Assembly: GCF_018399035.1 (NCBI RefSeq)
Contig: NZ_CP073760.1
Coordinates: 5,208,501-5,272,500, forward strand
DNA from: Thiocapsa sp.
GTDB lineage: Bacteria; Pseudomonadota; Gammaproteobacteria; Chromatiales; Chromatiaceae
Direction of reading: 5' to 3'
Length of the DNA: 64,000 bases
Shown here: in pieces, positions 51,917 through 60,118 of the stretch
Layout: the number at the start of each line of letters is the position of its first letter
Position numbering within the stretch: position 1 is the stretch's first letter
The notes under the pieces: model-generated
What the model saw: only the letters and a program-made list of their open reading frames with translations
Database searches by the model: none
Told to the model about the DNA's origin: nothing
Position numbers and translations under genes: made by a program

Positions 51917-52759
51917 ATGCGCTTGATGCCGCTGCTGAAGCTCGGGTTCGGTTTCCGCATGCTGTGGGCCGGACGGCATGCGCAGGGCCAGGGCAACATC
52001 ACGCCCTTCAATGCCTTGATGACGTCGCTCGCGGCGACCATCGGAACGGGCAACATCGCCGGCGTTGCCACGGCCATCGCCATCGGCGGCCCCGGCGCCT
52101 TGTTCTGGATGTGGGGCACGGCGTTCGTCGGCATGGCCACCAAATATGCCGAGGGCGTCCTGGCGGTGAAATACCGCGAGGTGGACGAAAAGGGCAACTA
52201 TGTCGGCGGCCCCATGTACTACATCAAGAACGGACTGGGTCGTCGCTGGCTCTGGCTCGGCACCGCCTTCGCGATCTTCGGTGGGCTCGCCGGGTTCGGG
52301 ATCGGCAACATGGTCCAGGCCAACTCGGTGTCCCACGCCATCAGCAGCAAGTTTGCGATCCCGGAGCTCTGGTCGGGTATCGCGATGGCCGTGATGGTCG
52401 GGTTGGTCTTGATCGGCGGTATTCGCTGGATCGCCCAAGTCGCGGGGAAGCTGGTGCCCTTCATGGCGATCGCCTATGTCGTCGGCGGTCTGGTCGTGTT
52501 GGCCTTCCACATCGAGAAGATTCCCGAAGCCATCTACCAGATCGTGCAGCATGCCTTTTCGCCGACGGCCGCCGCGGGTGGATTTGCCGGTGCGACCCTG
52601 ATGCCGGGCATCCAGATGGGCGTGGCCCGGGGTATCTTCTCCAACGAGGCCGGTCTGGGCAGCGCCCCGATTGCACATGCGGCGGCACAAAGCAACGATC
52701 CGATCCAGCAAGGCACGGTCGCCATGCTCGGGACCTTTGAGAGGGGTTCAAGAAGTTAA
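51917..52759 (+). pseudogene. Alanine/glycine:cation symporter (AGCS), 5' part of a broken gene
   Basis: The frame encodes the AGCS middle region: FRMLWAGRHAQGQGNITPFNALMTSLAATIGTGNIAGVATAIAIGGPGALFWMW, VGGPMYYIKNGLG, GVARGIFSNEAGLGSAPIAHAAAQSNDPIQQGTVAMLGTF. Homology stops after Phe at 52738; the last residues are read from the insertion. Its beginning is also missing: AGCS proteins carry about 60 more N-terminal residues, and the frame is closed at 51890. The missing end continues at 56128. The gene is thus inactive twice over. Confidence 0.88.
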
Positions 52760-52887
52760 GTAAAACAACTCGACGGGAGAATGCCTTTGCCACGGTTGTA
52801 GTTCTCGACAATGACAACGTTTGGATTCGGTGTTCGATCAATTCCCGACACCTGACCTACGTCGGGATACGGATTCCCGAAATCGCT

Positions 52888-53208
52888 TCAGTGCTGGTGA
52901 TAGATGTCGTCGAGCGGGCTTTGGTGGGCAAGGGGGGTGCCGAGCTCCGCCCAAGTGACAGAGATTGAATGCGCGATGTCCGTTGTGATCGAGCACCCGC
53001 AGGCTGTCCGACTCGGTAAAGCCGTTCATGACCTTCTTGAAATGACCCTTGTAGCGCTCCTTAGCCACTTGATCGGGATCTCGTAGGCCAGGAACTTCGG
53101 GATGCCCTGATCCTTGAGACGCTCCAGCAGCTCGGGATTCTCGCGCGTGTCGTAAGAGGTCACGATGACAATCGGACCGTTGCCGGTCACCAACATTGCG
53201 CATTTCAT
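52888..53208 (-). pseudogene. Small cytosolic protein gene with two compensating frameshifts
   Basis: The first frame reads MKCAMLVTGNGPIVIVTSYDTRENPELLERLKDQGIPKFLAYEIP, with GGAG 7 bp before the ATG. The reading then continues in another frame (DQVAKERYKGHFKKVMNGFTESDSLRVLDHNGHRAFNL) from about 53085, and returns to the first frame near 52955 (WAELGTPLAHQSPLDDIYHQH, stop at 52888). Together this is a coherent 106-codon protein; I recall similar proteins of unknown function in phototrophic and sulfur-oxidising bacteria but cannot name the family. It is broken unless the frameshifts are sequence errors. Confidence 0.65.
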
Positions 53209-53907
53209 GTGGCTTCTCCACCAGGTTGATCGCCCAAGCCGGGCGAAGTAAACAGCGTGTCGCGAGGATCTTTTCCGGACCGGACAGCATCGTTACCGGC
53301 AAGGATGAAGACTGGCCCGGAGCGCGCGGATTTTAACGCCGAAGGAGACAGGGCGGGCACGGCGCGACCCCCGTCTGGATCGCGCGAGTCGAAGGTCGCC
53401 AGGAAAGCCAGGTGCTGGAAAACGGCACGCCGGGTTTGACGTGGCGGGGGCTGGAAACGTGATCATGGGAGCCGGACTGAGGGCCAGCGCGGAAGCGCTG
53501 GAGGTTCCATCGGACCCTAACGTCGGCGCGCCCGTTCCCGACCCTACTTATGGGGGAGGGCTGGCTACCGTGACCAGGGTGCGGCTCGTGAGGCACCGCC
53601 AAACGAAAGGGGCGGCAACAGATAGGCCGGACCTACAGTCGCGGAACGCCTGCTCTCTACTCTACCTGCGGCCTCTGGCCGCTTCCTGATCATCTGGCTG
53701 CGGGCTGGTCCTCGACCACATCGACCCGCGGACAGACCCAAAGAGACGCACCAGGGCGGGCAGCCGGCCGGCCCGGGCGTTGTGACCCGTAACCCACACA
53801 GGGCTTCCCGCCACGCACGGAAAACACCCTGTCGATCCGCATACCCCTAGACGCCGTCGGCACATCAGCGCTATCTTTGCGGCCACGCCAACCAGGGTGC
53901 CTCGCCC
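53209..53907. other. Gene-free 0.7-kb stretch inside the insertion
   Basis: No frame here matches a family. One open frame (53441-53689) contains VTRVRLVRHRQTKGAATDRPDLQSR, which faintly recalls translated leader parts of group II introns, but no reverse transcriptase or intron domain V is seen, so this is not called. The stretch is probably decayed mobile DNA. Confidence 0.4.
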
Positions 53908-55302
53908 ATGATCGACCAAATCGTCATCGCCGCTTATCTCGTCGTCATCCTCTACCTTGGCTATAGCAGCCGCAAACTGGGTGGGTTCAAAGAATTCGCC
54001 ATCTCCCATGGCAATTACGGCTGGCTCGCGATCTTCTGCACCCTGTCGGCCTCCTTCATCGGTGGTGGCTTTTCCACTGGCAACGCGGCCAAGACCTTCG
54101 ATGTGGGGATCGTCTATCCTCTAGCCCTGCTGGGCTTCAGCCTGCAGATCATCCTGGTCGCGCTGTTCGTCACACCGCGCATCAAGTCATTTCCAGGCGC
54201 GATCTCGGTCGGCGACATCATGGAGCCGGTCTATGGCCGCAACGCGCGCATCATCACCGGCGGCTTCGCGGTCTTGATCTGTGCCGGCATCCTTGGCGCC
54301 CAGATCGGCGCGTTGGGCGCCATCTTCAACGTCTTCTTCGGGGTCCCGCACCTGGTGGGCATCGCCATTGGCTGCGCGGTGGTCTTCTTCTACTCCACCA
54401 TCGGCGGCATGGCGGCCGTGGTCAAGACCGACATACTGCAGTTCTGGTTGCTACTGATCGGCATACCCATGGTCTTTTTCCTTGGTGTTCAGCATCTTGG
54501 TGGCTGGGAGGTTTTTGTCGCAGCCATCCCCGCAACACATCTCGCCATCATCGGCGACAAGACGCCGCTCTTGGCGCTCATCTCGCTCTTCCTGGTCTTC
54601 CTGCTCGGCGAGACACTGGTGCCGCCCTATCTGCAGCGACTGCTCATCGGTCGCGACGCGGCCGTCACGGTAAAAGGCAACTTCTGGAGCGGGGTGGTCT
54701 CCGCGCCTTTCTTCCTGATCACGGGCGCGATCGGCTTGATCGCCCTGCAGCTAAATCCGGATCTGGCCTCGAATCTCGCCCTGCCGGAGGTGGTCAAGCA
54801 GGTGGTGCCGATCGGCCTCAGTGGTCTCATCATCGCCGGCATCATCTCGATCGTCATGTCGTCCGCCGACTCCTTCCTGAATGCCTCCTCGGTGGCGCTG
54901 GTGCAGGATGTCATTAAGCCACTGCGTCAAACACCGCTGACCGAGCGGCAGTCCCTCACCATCGCCAGGCTCACCAACCTCCTCACGGGTGGATTGGCAC
55001 TTTCCTTCGCCCTCATGATCCCGAATGTGCTGGACATCCTGATTGCCGCGTACGACTACTGGGCGCCCACGGTCCTGGTTCCGCTGGTCGCCGTCTTGCT
55101 CGGCTGGCAGGTGGTGCCCGCGGCCTTCTATGCCGCCGTCATCGCCGGCGGCGGCACCACGCTCGTTTGGACCTACGGTTTGGACAGCCCTGCCGGACTG
55201 CAAGGCTTTGTCGTCGGAACGGCGATCAGCCTTACGGCCTTCCTGATCACGAATCTGGTGATGCAACGCCAAAGCGCTGAGGCATTGGAGCCGGAAGGCT
55301 GA
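53908..55302 (+). CDS. Sodium:solute symporter family transporter
   Basis: The 464-residue, about 13-helix protein has SSS family features: MIDQIVIAAYLVVILYLGYSSRKLGGFKEFAISHGNYGWLAIFCTLSASFIGGGFSTGNAAKTFDVG, GGMAAVVKTDILQFWLLLIG, GLIIAGIISIVMSSADSFLNASSVALVQDVIKPL. The last is the conserved sodium-site segment. It is intact and full length, unlike everything else in the insertion. The substrate cannot be told from sequence. No strong ribosome site precedes the ATG. Confidence 0.9.
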   Translation: MIDQIVIAAYLVVILYLGYSSRKLGGFKEFAISHGNYGWLAIFCTLSASFIGGGFSTGNAAKTFDVGIVYPLALLGFSLQIILVALFVTPRIKSFPGAISVGDIMEPVYGRNARIITGGFAVLICAGILGAQIGALGAIFNVFFGVPHLVGIAIGCAVVFFYSTIGGMAAVVKTDILQFWLLLIGIPMVFFLGVQHLGGWEVFVAAIPATHLAIIGDKTPLLALISLFLVFLLGETLVPPYLQRLLIGRDAAVTVKGNFWSGVVSAPFFLITGAIGLIALQLNPDLASNLALPEVVKQVVPIGLSGLIIAGIISIVMSSADSFLNASSVALVQDVIKPLRQTPLTERQSLTIARLTNLLTGGLALSFALMIPNVLDILIAAYDYWAPTVLVPLVAVLLGWQVVPAAFYAAVIAGGGTTLVWTYGLDSPAGLQGFVVGTAISLTAFLITNLVMQRQSAEALEPEG

Positions 55303-55827
55303 GCATGGATCGCGGCCAAGACGCCGCTTTTAGCACTGGGCGCGGCACCCGCCACGGCAGGCGCCGCGCTGGCGTCTCTCGGGGCTGTGGCGCTGAGCGA
55401 CGCAGGCGTGCTCGCCACCCCGCACCCCACGAGATGGTGCGCCCCTGGCTCTGCTCGCGGTGCTGGCTTGTTGTAGCTCACTTGATGACTCGGATTTTCA
55501 AGAATCATCCGCGCTGACGCTGCCGGATTCGCCCACTGCTGTTGCGGGTGTCTGAGGGCCAGACGGTTTTGGCGGGACGGGTGACCTTGGCGGCAGCAAC
55601 CGGCCAACAAGAGACATCGCTGCCTCGGCTAGGATCGGCTCCAATATTCGATTCGCTTCTTCTGCAGGAGACCCTGGAGAGGCTGTAGGTGATCGCCATC
55701 GGTTATTCTGGCGTCAGTCTGGTGCGCTATGTGCTCAATGACCTGGAGGCGGCAACGGTGATCGGCGATGCCATGCTGGGCATCGGGCTGGCGGTTCCAT
55801 TGGTAGTCGGCGGCGCCTGGCTGGGTC

Positions 55828-56097
55828 TGCGCATCGCCTACGACCCGCCCTATACCTCCAAGTGGAACCCCATCGAACACCGCCTGTTCAGCCAGGTCGA
55901 GCGCGCTTGGCGCGGGGCATTCTCGACTGCCCGCAGACGGCTCTGCGCACCGTCGAGCGGACACAAACCCAAACGGGGTTTAGCGTGACCGCGCGTGCTC
56001 CGACACCTTCCGCGACGTCAAGGATCAGTTCATTCGCCATGACCGCGTGAACGGACAATGGAACTATGTCGTCGATCCGAATGGGTTCGCTTATTAA
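55828..56097 (+). pseudogene. 3' remnant of an ISAzo13-type transposase
   Basis: RIAYDPPYTSKWNPIEHRLFSQVERAWRG (one frame), LDCPQTALRTVERTQTQTGFSVTAR (second frame) and CSDTFRDVKDQFIRHDRVNGQWNYVVDPNGFAY with a TAA at 56095 (third frame) together match the C-terminal third of ISAzo13-family transposases, with two frameshifts. Upstream, 55303-55827, I see only decayed sequence; a GTG-started frame at 55689 adds one hydrophobic segment before joining the transposase frame and is probably chimeric. Confidence 0.75.
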
Positions 56098-56127
56098 CAT
56101 GTTTAACTTGTTTTTGAACCGTTACTT

Positions 56128-56562
56128 ATCGATACCATCATTATCTGCACGATCACGGGCTTGGTCATCATGGTGACGGGCGAGTGGATGAGCGGGGAGA
56201 CCGGCGCGAGCCTGTCGTCCGCGGCCTTCAGCGCCGGCCTGCCGTCGATCGGCGGCTATATCGTGACCTTCGGCCTGGCCCTCTTCGCCTTCACGACCAT
56301 CCTGGGCTGGAGCGTCTACGGCGAGCGCTGCATGGAATACCTGTTCGGCATCCGTGCCATCGTTCCCTTTCGGTTGGTCTGGGTCGCGGTCATTCCGGTC
56401 GGGGCAACGCTCGAGCTCGACTTCATCTGGCTGGTCGCCGATACACTCAACGCGCTCATGGCGATCCCCAACCTGGTCGCCCTGCTCCTGCTCAGTCCGG
56501 TGGTCTTTCGGATGACGCGTGATTATTTCGCCGATCCGCTCAATCGGCGCGTTGTAACCTGA
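56128..56562 (+). pseudogene. Alanine/glycine:cation symporter, 3' part of the broken gene
   Basis: IDTIIICTITGLVIMVTGEWMSGETGASLSSAAFSAGLPSIGGYIVTFGLALFAFTTILGWSVYGERCMEYLFG ... FIWLVADTLNALMAIPNLVALLLLSPVVFRMTRDYFADP is the standard AGCS C-terminus and joins directly to the part ending at 52738. It has no start of its own. Confidence 0.88.
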
Positions 56563-56610
56563 TGCGATTGACGTGAATAGGCATGCCGACTGCGGATGCC
56601 GGGAAGATGC

Positions 56611-56635
56611 GTAGGGGCGATGAATTCGCCCCTAC
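56611..56635. repeat. Palindromic dispersed repeat GTAGGGGCGATGAATTCGCC...CTAC
   Basis: GTAGGGGCGA (56611-56620) and its inverse TCGCCCCTAC (56626-56635) flank TGAAT. The same palindrome is known to me as a short dispersed repeat in several bacterial groups. It lies between the broken symporter and the next convergent gene and may act as a two-way terminator. Confidence 0.65.
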
Positions 56636-56704
56636 CAAACCGCTTCCGGAGCCGAGCGCACGCCCCTCGCGGATAGGGCGGCATGGGACTCGAAGAAAGA
56701 ACAT

Positions 56705-57040
56705 TCAGCAGCCGTCATCCGACGTCACGGCTGCGCCTGTCTTCGGGTCACGCGCTGTCTTGCCCGTTTCATCTGTCTTGATTGTGCCGATGAACATCAT
56801 GTTCTCGACGCGACCGAACTGTTCGTCCATCGCCCGCTGGACGTCGATGTCGCGCAGCCCTTCGTAAATATAGATCCCTCCTTTGGCCTCGGCGGCACGC
56901 TCGCCGGTGCTCGGCTCGAACAGCCGACGCAGGTCGATGTCCGAAACATCCGCAGCCGCTGCGGCGACGGTCACGCATGAAAAGGCGACGAGCAATGGAT
57001 GGAACAGCGCGCGGGCGCTGAAGAGGCTAGAGGTCTTCAT
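56705..57040 (-). CDS. Small exported protein of unknown function
   Basis: The 111-residue protein has a signal peptide (LFHPLLVAFSCVTVAAAA) and mature sequence ADVSDIDLRRLFEPSTGERAAEAKGGIYIYEGLRDIDVQRAMDEQFGRVENMMFIGTIKTDETGKTARDPKTGAAVTSDDGC, single Cys at the end. No family is recognised. The 295 bp upstream (57041-57335) hold no gene; a promoter probably lies there but none stands out. Confidence 0.65.
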   Translation of the reverse strand: MKTSSLFSARALFHPLLVAFSCVTVAAAAADVSDIDLRRLFEPSTGERAAEAKGGIYIYEGLRDIDVQRAMDEQFGRVENMMFIGTIKTDETGKTARDPKTGAAVTSDDGC

Positions 57041-57335
57041 GTCGATTGACTCTCATTGGTTCCCCAGGGCGCTTCGCGGTGAGACCCTGCGAAGGGTGCC
57101 TGAGCCAATGCGGGCGCTTCCGACGTGGATTGTTCTCGTTGTTTTCGCCTGTGGGCGCTCGCCCCGAAGCCGGAAATCAGCAACATCCTTGCTGATGCTG
57201 CGAACCCGAACCGACCGACCTAAGCCCTTCCGACTTGCCTTAAGCATGGCACAGGAAGTCACACTCTGCGTGTGAATGTTGCACTTTTTTTATCGGGTAA
57301 TAAGGGTGTTGAAGGGTGGACACCCGCATCGGAGG

Positions 57336-57653
57336 TCAAACGGCCTTCGAGCCGCCTTGGCAGGGCGGTGACTCGGGGGCGACGCCGCCTTTGGCGAACC
57401 ATTCCTCCGGGGTCCAGGTATGCAGCGCAATGGCGTGGAGCCCGCCTTCGAGCTCGCTGCTCAGGGCGCGATTGAGGAGACGATGCCGGGCGACCAAGGT
57501 CTGGTCGGCGAAGGTCTCGCTGACCACCAGGATCTTGAAGTGGGATTCCGCACCGGCGGGCACCGAGTGCATGTGGCTTTCGTCGACCACCTCGAGATGC
57601 ATGGGGTCGAAGGTGTGTTTCAAAGCGTCTTCGATGCGGGCTTTTCTGTTCAT
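57336..57653 (-). CDS. bolA: BolA family protein
   Basis: The 105-residue protein has the BolA class-II-KH-like fold: RIEDALKHTFDPMHLEVVDESHMHSVPAGAESHFKILVVSETFADQTLVARHRLLNRALSSELEGGLHAIALHTWTPEEW, including the HMHSVP and VxRHRLL signatures. BolA proteins partner with monothiol glutaredoxins in iron-sulfur trafficking and also affect cell shape and stress responses. The start at 57653 fits the family; a start 9 codons upstream is possible. Confidence 0.95.
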   Translation of the reverse strand: MNRKARIEDALKHTFDPMHLEVVDESHMHSVPAGAESHFKILVVSETFADQTLVARHRLLNRALSSELEGGLHAIALHTWTPEEWFAKGGVAPESPPCQGGSKAV

Positions 57654-57849
57654 CGGGGTGTTTCGGCTCGGCTTGCCCATCCGGGCATGTCTCGTTGATC
57701 TATGGGCCAACCCTTGTCGGCGCAAGCGCCGTGTCCGCTCCGGCGCCTCCGGATGCCGACACGCGGCCGCTCCGAGTGGGCGTTGTTCATAAGCTCGTCC
57801 TACCCTACCGCTGCGATCAGCGATCACCGCAGCCGATGCAGGACGCGGC

Positions 57850-58419
57850 CTAGCGGCTCTGTTCGGCGAGCCGCTCCGCGACCGCCTGATCACCGGTCTT
57901 GCGGGCGTGCTCCTCGGCGGTGTTGCCCGCGAAGTCCTTCAGGGTTCGATCGGCACCCCGGCGCAGCAGGACCTCGACGGTCTCGGCGTGGCCTTTGCCG
58001 GCGGTCCAGATCAAGGCCGTCCAGCCTTCGGTCTGCTCCTGGTGATCGATCATGGCGCCTTTGCTCAACAGGAGATTCACGATCGTTGCATGATTGTTCG
58101 AGGCCGCGAGCATCATGGCCGTGTAACCGCCCTTGTCTTGGGCGTCGATCTCGGCGCCGGCCTCGAGGAGGCGCTCCACGACATCGGCGTGTCCGTAGAG
58201 CGCGGCCTTCATGAGCGGTGTCCAGTCGCAGCTGTCGCGAACATCGACCTTCGTCGACGGCTTCAAGAGGGCGTTCAGGGCGGAGAGGTCGCCTTGCTCG
58301 GCGAGGTCGAGCAGTGCCGAACCCTCCGCTTCCGGGGTCGCGTCCGAGCGGTGAAAGACGGCGAAGGCGACGAGGATCGCGATCGCGACGAGGGCGAGGA
58401 TACGGATGAGGATGTTCAT
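57850..58419 (-). CDS. Membrane-anchored or exported ankyrin-repeat protein
   Basis: The 189-residue protein has an N-terminal membrane helix (ILIRILALVAIAILVAFAVF) and about four ankyrin repeats (SALLDLAEQGDLSALNALLK, DWTPLMKAALYGHADVVERLLEAGAEIDAQ, GYTAMMLAASNNHATIVNLLLSKGAMID, GWTALIWTAGKGHAETVEVLLRRGADRTLKD). It faces the periplasm if the helix is an anchor or signal. A GTG two codons upstream (58425) is an alternative start. The TAG stop lies in CTAGGCCGCGTCC, a degenerate version of the dispersed repeat end. Confidence 0.88.
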   Translation of the reverse strand: MNILIRILALVAIAILVAFAVFHRSDATPEAEGSALLDLAEQGDLSALNALLKPSTKVDVRDSCDWTPLMKAALYGHADVVERLLEAGAEIDAQDKGGYTAMMLAASNNHATIVNLLLSKGAMIDHQEQTEGWTALIWTAGKGHAETVEVLLRRGADRTLKDFAGNTAEEHARKTGDQAVAERLAEQSR

Positions 58420-58550
58420 GAGCACCCATTGTCCGGACCCGGAACCGGTCGGCCAATGCGAATCGGCAACCCGAGATACAAGCTCGGGGATCGCGCCTGT
58501 CGGCGCGGTGGACTCGCACGGATGAGCGCGGCGCGACGCAACAACGCGCC

Positions 58551-59924
58551 TTACAGGAAGGTGACCCCGACTTGGAACAGCCGCTCGACCTCCGGGATCC
58601 GTGCCTTGTCCTGAAGGAACAGGATGACGTGGTCTTCCGCGGCGATGACGGTGTCGTGGTGGGCGATCAGGACCTCGTCGCCGCGGACGATGGCGCCGAT
58701 ACTGGTGCCCCGCGGAAGCCTGATGTTCTCGATGCTGCGCCCGATGACCTTGCTCGAGGTCTCGTCGCCGTGGGCGATGGCCTCGATCGCCTCCGCCGCG
58801 CCGCGCCGCAGAGAGTGCACGACGACGACGTCGCCGCGCCGGATGTGCTTGAGCAGGCTACCGATCGTCGCCTGCTGCGGCGAGATGGCGATGTCGATGG
58901 CCCCGGATTGCACCAGTTCCACATAGGACGGCCGGTTGATCAAGGCCATGACCTTGCGGGCGCCCAGCCGCTTTGCGAGCATCGCCGAGAGGATATTCGC
59001 CTCGTCGTCGTCGGTGACGGCACAGAAGACATCGGTGTTCTCGATATTCTCTTCCAGGAGCAGATCGCGATCCGCCGCGTCGCCGTGCAGCACGATCGTC
59101 TTCTCGAGATTTTCCGCGATGCGCTTGCAGCGTTTCAGATCGCGCTCGATGATCTTCACCCGGTAGTTGAGCTCCAGCGCCCCGGCGAGCCGGGTGCCGA
59201 TATTGCCGCCGCCGGCGATGATCAGGCGCTTGTAGGGACGATCCAGACGCCGCAGCTCGCTCATCACCGAGCGGATGTGCTTGGGGGCTGCGACGAAGAA
59301 GATCTCGTCGTCGGCCTCGATCACGGTATCGCCTTGGGGCTCGATGGCGCGATCCTGGCGGTAGATGGCCGCGACCCGGGCCTCGACCCTGGGCATGTGC
59401 TCATGCAGGGTGCGCAGCTCGTGCCCGACCAAGGGGCCGCCGTAATGGGCCTTGACCGCGACCAGCCGGATCCGCCCGCCGGCGAAGTCGAGCACCTGCA
59501 AGGTGCCCGGATTCTCGACCAGCCGCAGGATGTACTCGGTGACCAACGCCTCCGGGCTGATCGGAAAATCGATCGGCAGGGCATCGGTCCCGAACAGTTT
59601 GGGTTGATCGAGAAAGCTCTGCGCACGCACCCGGGCGATCTTGGTCGGGGTATGGAAAAGCGTGTAGGCGACCTGGCAGGCGACCATATTGGTCTCGTCG
59701 CTGTTGGTGACCGCGATGATCATGTCGGCGTCTTCCGCGCCCGCACGGCGCAGCACGTCCGGGTGCGCACCGTGGCCCAGGATGGTGCGCAGATCGAAAC
59801 GGTCCTGCAGCTCCCTGAGTAGATCCGGGTTGTGGTCGACGACGGTGATGTCGTTCGCCTCGCTGACCAAATTGGCGGCCACCGAGGTCCCGACCTGGCC
59901 GGCACCGAGGATGATGATCTTCAT
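58551..59924 (-). CDS. trkA: Trk potassium uptake system regulatory NAD-binding subunit TrkA
   Basis: The 457-residue protein has the classical duplicated architecture: two Rossmann RCK-N domains (MKIIILGAGQVGTSVA at 1; LIIAGGGNIGTRLAGAL at about 234) each followed by a TrkA-C domain. It gates the TrkH/TrkG potassium channel; trkH is not in the window. The ATG touches a dispersed repeat (one base between), so its translation start region is inside the repeat. The order ntrY-ntrX-trkA is conserved in gammaproteobacteria. Confidence 0.96.
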   Translation of the reverse strand: MKIIILGAGQVGTSVAANLVSEANDITVVDHNPDLLRELQDRFDLRTILGHGAHPDVLRRAGAEDADMIIAVTNSDETNMVACQVAYTLFHTPTKIARVRAQSFLDQPKLFGTDALPIDFPISPEALVTEYILRLVENPGTLQVLDFAGGRIRLVAVKAHYGGPLVGHELRTLHEHMPRVEARVAAIYRQDRAIEPQGDTVIEADDEIFFVAAPKHIRSVMSELRRLDRPYKRLIIAGGGNIGTRLAGALELNYRVKIIERDLKRCKRIAENLEKTIVLHGDAADRDLLLEENIENTDVFCAVTDDDEANILSAMLAKRLGARKVMALINRPSYVELVQSGAIDIAISPQQATIGSLLKHIRRGDVVVVHSLRRGAAEAIEAIAHGDETSSKVIGRSIENIRLPRGTSIGAIVRGDEVLIAHHDTVIAAEDHVILFLQDKARIPEVERLFQVGVTFL

Positions 59925-59925
59925 T

Positions 59926-60118
59926 TAAACCGCGTCCGGAGTTTTCGTTGTTGTGGAGTGGGGGCTTGCGCTCTCGTCGCTCCACGGAGCGATTGGCGCG
60001 ACGCGGTTTAAAATAATAAAAATTAAATACTTGAAGTGCGTCAGTGCCAAGGTCTGTAGGTACGCCGGACCTATGTTGCAGGTGCCGACCTGGACATGCC
60101 CCGCCTGACGCACTTCAA
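59926..60118. repeat. Composite dispersed repeat, copy 6, with a second type of end
   Basis: Unit 59926-60010 (TAAACCGCGTCCGG...CGACGCGGTTTA), linker AAATAATAAAAATTAAATAC (60011-60030), then an 88-bp unit with different inverted ends: TTGAAGTGCGTCAG (60031-60044) and CTGACGCACTTCAA (60105-60118). It exactly fills the gap between trkA and ntrX: one base from the trkA ATG on the left and containing the ntrX TGA stop on the right. Confidence 0.9.

Larger units (their letters stand above)
52739..56127. mobile_element. 3.4-kb insertion splitting the AGCS gene; decayed IS-derived island carrying a symporter
   Basis: The AGCS reading resumes exactly (GTF at 52738, IDTIIICTITG from 56128), so 52739-56127 is inserted. 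The ends carry imperfect inverted motifs: GGGGTTCAAGAA-GTTAA at about 52743-52759 and, inverted, ACGGTTCAAAAACAAGTTAA at about 56103-56122. Inside are a twice-frameshifted minus-strand gene, a gene-free stretch, a complete sodium:solute symporter and the 3' end of an ISAzo13-type transposase close to the right end, as expected for an IS. No clear target duplication was found. Confidence 0.7.

Noticed and set aside
53441..53689. Possible group II intron 5' remnant
   Set aside because: Only a faint resemblance of a translated stretch; no reverse transcriptase, domain V or intron boundaries found.
360..60118. The dispersed units as integron attC sites (palindromic, variable interior, next to stop codons)
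   Set aside because: The attC core (RYYYAAC / GTTRRRY) is not matched, the neighbouring genes are core genes in both orientations, the units occur as inverted pairs, and no integrase is seen.
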